Of a stretch of DNA of 64,000 nucleotides, positions 59,297-64,000 are shown one piece after another. The translations under genes and the position numbers were made by a program. Numbering within the stretch: position 1 is the first letter of the stretch; each line of letters starts with the position of its first letter. The notes beneath the pieces are model-generated. The model had not been told where the DNA came from. It saw only the letters and a list, made by a program, of their open reading frames with translations, and made no database searches. Source of the stretch: Pseudoduganella guangdongensis (GTDB taxonomy: Bacteria > Pseudomonadota > Gammaproteobacteria > Burkholderiales > Burkholderiaceae_D); contig NZ_WWCJ01000004.1 of the NCBI RefSeq assembly GCF_009857475.1, positions 62,001 to 126,000 of the forward strand, written 5' to 3'.

Positions 59297-59689
59297 TCAG
59301 TGTAAGACGTGGGTCCAGCTCTGGGCGGCACGGCGCACCAGCACGGTTTCGCGGCTGTCGATGATGCCGTCGGCATACACGATGTCGAGCATTGCCTTCA
59401 GCATGCACATTTGCACCACGGGATCGCGGATTTCGTCCAGCACCTCGTCCAGCAGGGCAGGGTGGATTTCAACCAGGCCGGCGTTACGGTTCGGCACCGC
59501 CAGCAGCAAGTCTTCACACAGCTCCTGCATGGTCAGGTCGAAGGTGTCGGCATCCACCCCGATCTGGTCCAGGAATGGCGCGTTGTGCATGGCGCTGACT
59601 TCGGACGGGCTGACGTGCCCGTCCACAATCATGGTCAAGGCCAGGATGCGCGACATAGCTTGCGGCCCGTCGATGACATAGCTTTTCAT
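59297..59689 (-). CDS. TerB-family protein
   Basis: A 130-residue acidic helical protein with two TerB-like halves: ALTMIVDGHVSPSEVSAMHN and AMLDIVYADGIIDSRETVLV. The repeated DGxxxxxE-type acidic motif is the putative metal site of TerB (tellurite resistance, stress). GGAGAA precedes the ATG. It is 12 bases upstream of terC, an operon that makes both calls stronger. The pair is divergent from a NhaR-like LysR regulator that may control it. Confidence 0.88.
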   Translation of the reverse strand: MKSYVIDGPQAMSRILALTMIVDGHVSPSEVSAMHNAPFLDQIGVDADTFDLTMQELCEDLLLAVPNRNAGLVEIHPALLDEVLDEIRDPVVQMCMLKAMLDIVYADGIIDSRETVLVRRAAQSWTHVLH

Positions 59690-59791
59690 TACAGTTCTCC
59701 TCGATTGAAAGTGGATTCACTGTAAAGCCGCCTAATGCTAAAGTAAAATCAATTAAACTTCGTTAATCATCAACTTTTTCTGAGGTGTTGC

Positions 59792-60694
59792 TTGCTTAAC
59801 TATAAGCACTTGCTGTATTTCCACGCCGTCGCCACCCAGGGCACGGTGGCCAAGGCGGCGCAGCAGTTGCACGTGTCGGCCCAGGCCATCAGCATGCAGC
59901 TCCAACTGCTGGAAGAGCAGGTGGGCGAGGATTTGTTCCAAAAGCAGGGCCGGCTGCTGCAACTGACCGAGGCTGGCAAGACGGTGCTGCACTACGCCAG
60001 CCGCATCTTCGACCTGGGCAACGAGCTGGAGCAGGTGGTGCGGCGCGGCGTGCTGGCGGGGCAGGAAACGCTGCGCGTCGGCATTTGCGACATCATCCCC
60101 AAGGCCATGGCGTTCCGCCTGCTGCAGCCGGCGCGCGCGGCGGGCATGGCCATGCACCTGATCTGCCGCGAGGGCCGCTTTGAAGACTTGCTGCTCGATT
60201 TGGGCGCGCACCGGCTCGATCTGGTGCTGTCCGACCGTGCGCTGCCGCCGGGCGGCGTGCTGCGCGGGCATAGCAGCCTGCTCGGGGCCAGCGGGCTGGC
60301 AGTGCTGGCCCATCCGGACCTGTGCCGGGCCTGGCCGGGGGCATTCCCCGGCTGCCTGCGCCTGGCGCCCTTCCTGCTCCCTGGCTCCGAGGCGACCGTG
60401 CGCAGCCAGCTGGAGGCCTGGTTCGACGCGCACGACCTGCGCCCGATTGTGATGGGCGAGTTTGACGATGGCGCGCTGCTGAAATCCTTCGCCCGCGCCG
60501 GCGACGGCTTTATCGTGGCGCCGCAAGTGCTGGTGCGCGAGGTGTGCGCCGAGTACGGTTTGCAGCAGGTCGGCACCATCGATTCGGTGGTGGAGCAGTT
60601 CTACGCGGTGTCGGTCGAGCGCGCCTACGACCACCCGGCGGTGCGCCGCATCCTGGATGGCGCGGCGGCGATGTTTGGCGCGGCAGCCGCCTGA
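59792..60694 (+). CDS. NhaR-like LysR regulator, TTG start
   Basis: A 300-residue LysR regulator of the NhaR group: MLNYKHLLYFHAVATQGTVA, then SAQAISMQLQLLEEQVGEDL, and the effector domain (FRLLQPARAAGMAMHLICRE). NhaR usually activates the Na+/H+ antiporter; here the divergent neighbours are terB-terC. The TTG start at 59792 is chosen because GAGG lies six bases upstream and the protein begins like family members; no ATG fits. Regulation of terB-terC is an inference from the divergent placement. It converges on radC with only a single base between stops. Confidence 0.85.
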   Translation: MLNYKHLLYFHAVATQGTVAKAAQQLHVSAQAISMQLQLLEEQVGEDLFQKQGRLLQLTEAGKTVLHYASRIFDLGNELEQVVRRGVLAGQETLRVGICDIIPKAMAFRLLQPARAAGMAMHLICREGRFEDLLLDLGAHRLDLVLSDRALPPGGVLRGHSSLLGASGLAVLAHPDLCRAWPGAFPGCLRLAPFLLPGSEATVRSQLEAWFDAHDLRPIVMGEFDDGALLKSFARAGDGFIVAPQVLVREVCAEYGLQQVGTIDSVVEQFYAVSVERAYDHPAVRRILDGAAAMFGAAAA

Positions 60695-60695
60695 G

Positions 60696-61370
60696 TCAGA
60701 TCTGGCCGTGCTCGGCGAAGGAATGCACCTGGTGGCCGGCCACCACGAAGTGGTCGAGGATGCGGATATCGACCAGGGCCAGGGCTTGCACCAGCGCCCG
60801 CGTCAGCAGCACGTCCGATTCGCTGGGCGCGGGCGAGCCGGACGGGTGGTTATGGGCCAGCATGACGGCGGCGGCATTGCGCGCCAGCGCCTCGCGCACC
60901 ACTTCGCGCGGGTAGACACTGGTGTGGGTCAGGGTGCCGCGGAATAGTTCGCAGGCTTCGATCAGGCGGTTTTTTACGTCCAGGAACAGGACGTGGAAGG
61001 ATTCATAGGGCTGGTGGGCCAACGACAGGCGCAGGAAATCTTTGACCGCATGGGGCGAGGACAGCTCCTCGCCGCTGGCCAATTCCTCGGCAATGGCACG
61101 CCGTGCCAGTTCGACCACAGCTTGCAACTGGGCATACTTGGCGTCGCCCAAACCAGGCAGGGAGGTGAAATCGGCGCGGCTGGCATGGATCAGGGCGCGC
61201 AGGGTGCCGAAACGCGTCAGCAGCTCGGTCGCCAGCGCCACCGCATCCTTGCCGGGAATGCCGACCCGCAGGAAGATGGCCAGCAATTCGGCGTCGGACA
61301 GGGCTTGCGGTCCGGCTTTCAGCAATCGCTCACGTGGCCGCAATTGTTCTGGCCAGTCGGAAATACCCAT
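60696..61370 (-). CDS. radC: RadC-family JAB/MPN protein
   Basis: A 224-residue protein. The N-terminal helix-hairpin-helix domain ([40 protein letters not shown]) is followed by a JAB1/MPN-type metal site, [21 protein letters not shown]. RadC was once linked to recombination repair; current evidence for that role is weak and its biochemical function is unclear. I chose ATG 61370 ([10 protein letters not shown]); the longer frame upstream is not coding-like. It converges with the LysR gene at one base. Confidence 0.93.
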   Translation of the reverse strand: MGISDWPEQLRPRERLLKAGPQALSDAELLAIFLRVGIPGKDAVALATELLTRFGTLRALIHASRADFTSLPGLGDAKYAQLQAVVELARRAIAEELASGEELSSPHAVKDFLRLSLAHQPYESFHVLFLDVKNRLIEACELFRGTLTHTSVYPREVVREALARNAAAVMLAHNHPSGSPAPSESDVLLTRALVQALALVDIRILDHFVVAGHQVHSFAEHGQI

Positions 61371-61462
61371 GGTCGCCTCCCTCTGTGCAGTGCGACATCC
61401 ATTATCGGATGCCGCACGGAAGGCGCGTTTGCGTTGCCTCAGTACTTGCGCAGGCGTCAGCC

Positions 61463-61861
61463 TTACTTCACCTTCCAGGAGTCCAGTTCGGACATCAGGT
61501 CGTCGAGGGCGTTGAGCGAGGCCTGCGCCGCCAGCTCGTTGGCGCCGCCGGAGGTGCGGCAGTTGGTATCCGTGACGACGGCATTCCGGGTGTTCACCTG
61601 CAGGGTCTCGGTACCGCGCTTGCGGATGGAGGCGATCGCGTGCCCCACACACATATTGTTCAAGGTATAGGCGTTGAACTGTATGACGATTTGGTGGTTC
61701 TTGTTGAATTTTTTGCAGTACAGGTCTGGCACATGCGCACCGATTTTGTCATCGAGCTTGTTCCTGATCGCATTTTCGCCGTAGGTGTGCCACGAAAAAG
61801 TGCAGGCACTGGCATTCATGGCGGCAAGGGTCAGGGCGGCGCCCAGCAAGCATTTGAGCAC
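61463..61861 (-). CDS. Small exported protein of unknown function
   Basis: A 132-residue exported protein (signal [19 protein letters not shown]). It has four or five Cys ([60 protein letters not shown]), consistent with disulfides in the periplasm. It is more A/T-rich than its neighbours. I do not recognise the family. It stands alone between radC and the divergent fkpB. Confidence 0.65.
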   Translation of the reverse strand: MLKCLLGAALTLAAMNASACTFSWHTYGENAIRNKLDDKIGAHVPDLYCKKFNKNHQIVIQFNAYTLNNMCVGHAIASIRKRGTETLQVNTRNAVVTDTNCRTSGGANELAAQASLNALDDLMSELDSWKVK

Positions 61862-61999
61862 GATATTTCTCCCAATGTAATATATATTGTTGAAAGGAAA
61901 TATTGTAGCATGGTTGCCAGCCGCCTAACTTTACGCGGCTTGGCCGCTACCATTCGCCTTGGCTTACAATAGAGGATTGTCCGTTTACGCAAGTCTGCC

Positions 62000-62443
62000 A
62001 TGTCCAACGTCGTCACCGCTTCGGCCTACCTTACCCTGCAATACCGTCTTGCCTCCATGGATGGCACCAATATCGTTTCCACCTTCGAAGGCAACCCCGC
62101 CACGCTGATGCTGGGCCAGGGACAACTGGCGCCGAATCTGGAAGCGCTGCTGATCGGCCTGCCGGAAGGCACGCACAAGGTGTTTGAACTGGCGCCGGGC
62201 GAAGCCTTCGGCCCGCGCAACCCGGACCTGGTGCAGGCGGTGTCGCGCGCCACCCTGGATGAAAACTCGGACCCGGAAAACGAATACGCGATCGGCGACC
62301 TGGTGGAATTCAATGCGCCCAACGGCGGCCGTTTCGCCGGCGTGCTGCGCGAATTGCGCGACGACGTTGCCATTTTCGACTTCAACCACCCGCTGGCCGG
62401 CCAGCCGGTCAAGTTTGAAGTGAACCTTATCTCTGTGCTGTAA
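62000..62443 (+). CDS. fkpB: FKBP-type peptidyl-prolyl isomerase FkpB (SlpA)
   Basis: A 147-residue cytoplasmic FKBP with an inserted flap domain. The N-terminal ASAYLTLQYRLASMDGTNIV, then PATLMLGQGQLAPNLEALLI, EGTHKVFELAPGEAFG and the C-terminal FDFNHPLAGQPVKFEVNLIS match SlpA-type isomerases. It catalyses cis/trans proline isomerisation and acts as a chaperone. It is followed by ispH after six bases, the standard fkpB-ispH order in proteobacteria. Confidence 0.95.
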   Translation: MSNVVTASAYLTLQYRLASMDGTNIVSTFEGNPATLMLGQGQLAPNLEALLIGLPEGTHKVFELAPGEAFGPRNPDLVQAVSRATLDENSDPENEYAIGDLVEFNAPNGGRFAGVLRELRDDVAIFDFNHPLAGQPVKFEVNLISVL

Positions 62444-62449
62444 ATCGAC

Positions 62450-63400
62450 ATGGACAAAGAAATCCTCCTTGCTCAGCCGCGCGGCTTTTGCGCCGGCGTG
62501 GACCGCGCCATCGAGATCGTCGAGCGCGCCTTGCAGCAGTTCGGCGCGCCGATCTATGTGCGCCACGAAATCGTGCACAACGCCTATGTGGTGGCCGACC
62601 TGCGCGCCAAGGGCGCCATCTTCATCGAAGAGCTGGACGATGTCCCGGCCGGCAATACCCTGGTGTTCTCGGCCCACGGCGTGTCCAAAGCCGTGCGCGC
62701 GGAAGCCGAGGCGCGCGGCCTGTCGATCTTCGACGCTACCTGCCCGCTGGTGACCAAGGTGCACGTGGAAGTGGCCAAGATGCGCAAGCAGGGCTGCGAA
62801 ATCATCATGATCGGCCACGACGGCCACCCGGAAGTCGAAGGCACCATGGGCCAGACGGAAGAGGGCATGTACCTGGTCGAAACGGTGGAGGATGTGGCCG
62901 GCCTGCAGGTGCAAAACCCGGAGCAGCTGGCCTATGTGTCGCAAACGACACTTTCCGTGGATGATACGGCACAAATCATCGAAGCCCTGAAGGCAAAATA
63001 CCCGAATATTATTGAGCCGAAAAAAGGCGATATTTGCTACGCCACCACCAACCGCCAGGAAGCCGTGAAATTCATGGCGCCGCAGGTGGAAGTGGTGATC
63101 GTGGTGGGCTCGCCCAACAGCTCCAATTCCAACCGCCTGCGCGAGGTGGCGGAAAAGAAGGGCACCCCGGCGTATATGGTGGACAACGCCGCCCAGATCG
63201 ATCCCGGCTGGCTGGCGGGCAAGCTGCGCGTGGGCGTCACCGCCGGTGCCTCGGCGCCGGAAGTGCTGGTCGACGCGGTCATCAACCGCCTGAAGGAACT
63301 GGGCGCGAAAAGCGTGCGGACCCTGGACGGCGTGGAGGAGGCGGTGACTTTCCCCCTGCCAAAAGGCCTTGATGGCGGCAAAAACAACAGCGCCCAGTGA
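62450..63400 (+). CDS. ispH: 4-hydroxy-3-methylbut-2-enyl diphosphate reductase IspH
   Basis: A 316-residue [4Fe-4S] enzyme, the last step of the MEP isoprenoid pathway, which forms IPP and DMAPP. The three cluster cysteines are in [20 protein letters not shown] (~residue 13), [13 protein letters not shown] (~100) and [15 protein letters not shown] (~200). The His residues RHEIVHN and SAHGVSK and the [11 protein letters not shown] segment are intact. It follows fkpB after six bases. Length is normal. Confidence 0.97.
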   Translation: MDKEILLAQPRGFCAGVDRAIEIVERALQQFGAPIYVRHEIVHNAYVVADLRAKGAIFIEELDDVPAGNTLVFSAHGVSKAVRAEAEARGLSIFDATCPLVTKVHVEVAKMRKQGCEIIMIGHDGHPEVEGTMGQTEEGMYLVETVEDVAGLQVQNPEQLAYVSQTTLSVDDTAQIIEALKAKYPNIIEPKKGDICYATTNRQEAVKFMAPQVEVVIVVGSPNSSNSNRLREVAEKKGTPAYMVDNAAQIDPGWLAGKLRVGVTAGASAPEVLVDAVINRLKELGAKSVRTLDGVEEAVTFPLPKGLDGGKNNSAQ

Positions 63401-63493
63401 TTTGGGACGGATCGGGAAAAATTTAATTTAGAATATTGCGGATTTTCCACGATTAGTTTTTCGGAAACCTCGCTATCATGGCGAACGCTTCCA

Positions 63494-63532
63494 AACGGCG
63501 GCACCACGAGGGAAACTTCGGGTGCCGTTTTT
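63494..63532 (+). terminator. Hairpin between ispH and livH
   Basis: GGCACC (63500-63505) pairs with GGTGCC (63521-63526), with a further AACGGC / GCCGTT possibility, followed by five T. It probably ends the ispH transcript; livH starts 24 bases later. Confidence 0.7.
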
Positions 63533-63555
63533 ATTAGTTATTAAGGGCATACTCG

Positions 63556-64000
63556 ATGGATACTTTTATCCAACAAATTCTGAACGGCCTGGTGCTGGGT
63601 AGTATGTATGCGCTGGTCGCCCTCGGTTATACGATGGTGTACGGCGTGCTGAACCTGATCAACTTCGCCCACGGCGACGTGCTGATGATTGGCGCGATGA
63701 TCGGCCTCTCCATCCTGAATTTGCTGGGCGTGTATGTGCCTGATATGCCGGGCTACCTGAAACTCGGTATCGCCATCCTTGGCGCCATCCCGGCCTGCAT
63801 GCTGGTGAATATCATCATTGAGCGCGTGGCTTACCGCCGCCTGCGCAACGCGCCGCGCCTGGCGCCGCTGATCACCGCCATCGGCGTGTCCTACCTGCTG
63901 CAGACCTTCGCCATGATGATCTGGGGCCGCAACCCGCTGCCGTTCCCGCAGCTGCTGTCGTCCGAGCCGATCATGATCGGCGGCGCGGTCATCACCACCA
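63556..64000 (+). CDS. livH: Branched-chain amino-acid ABC transporter permease LivH (5' part)
   Basis: The gene begins here and continues past the right edge; 148 residues are visible. MDTFIQQILNGLVLGSMYAL starts the protein, followed by VALGYTMVYGVLNLINFAHG, DVLMIGAMIGLSILNLLG and IIIERVAYRRLRNAPRLAPL, characteristic of LivH permeases. Probably followed by livM, livG and livF outside the window. The two LivJ/K-type binding-protein genes at 6354-8697 are far from it; which of them serves this permease is unknown. Confidence 0.95.
   Translation, partial: MDTFIQQILNGLVLGSMYALVALGYTMVYGVLNLINFAHGDVLMIGAMIGLSILNLLGVYVPDMPGYLKLGIAILGAIPACMLVNIIIERVAYRRLRNAPRLAPLITAIGVSYLLQTFAMMIWGRNPLPFPQLLSSEPIMIGGAVITT

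Noticed and set aside
1-64000. CRISPR array, prophage or complete secretion system
   Set aside because: No regularly spaced repeats, no phage structural genes and no cluster of secretion genes were seen; only isolated homologues (one traffic ATPase, one T6-type effector).

Overview
The window looks like a chromosomal segment of a GC-rich betaproteobacterium, most likely Oxalobacteraceae (Massilia / Duganella / Janthinobacterium type). This rests on the gene set and orders typical of Burkholderiales (fkpB-ispH, holC plus a small partner, aceE-aceF-lpdA with a lipoyl domain on E3, a LysR gene divergent from ilvD, a small Trp-rich membrane protein). No taxonomic search was run.

Layout. 1-3.7 kb: tail of a chromate-type transporter, a divergent GH13-like enzyme, lgt and a LysR gene divergent from ilvD. 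3.7-9.6 kb: ilvD, small Trp-rich protein, cytochrome c, two tandem branched-chain amino-acid binding proteins, holC and its partner. 9.6-16.3 kb: thioredoxin-fold/DUF4124 protein, M3 oligopeptidase, folD, an AAA ATPase, a periplasmic binding protein and a histidine-kinase-like protein lacking its key residues. 16.4-22.3 kb: pyruvate dehydrogenase operon. 22.3-23.3 kb: a REP-associated (Y1/HUH) transposase between inverted 39-bp repeats. 23.2-28.9 kb: two small proteins, then a TetR regulator divergent from a three-gene efflux operon. 28.9-34 kb: LysR/SDR pair with a decayed SDR copy, two metallopeptidases and a BON protein. 34-44 kb: MFS, MAPEG, S9 peptidase, P450 with a divergent AraC regulator, a binding protein and a Suv3-like helicase. 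44-47.3 kb: an A/T-richer module at the 3' side of tRNA-Lys holding a phospholipase D (Tle5-like) and a Sel1-repeat partner with a frameshift. 47.3-64 kb: housekeeping and envelope genes (GspE/PilB-type ATPase, spermidine-synthase-like protein, barstar, purN, rsmB, MscS, desaturase, rpmB-rpmG, terB-terC, radC, fkpB-ispH) and the start of livH.

The strongest non-routine signal is a network of short palindromic repeats between genes. Three families are visible. One is a 39-bp element that flanks the transposase as inverted copies and recurs 30 kb away as a transposase-free inverted pair. The second is GGGGTCAGA-type palindromes (three sites). The third is GGGGACGTACCCC-type palindromes (three sites, two of them as inverted pairs). 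One third-family copy supplies the last codons and the stop of a LysR gene. The second strong signal is the tRNA-linked phospholipase/Sel1 pair, in which the predicted membrane-export segment of the partner lies in a different frame from its body, separated at a homopolymer. I found no CRISPR array, no prophage and no complete secretion system.
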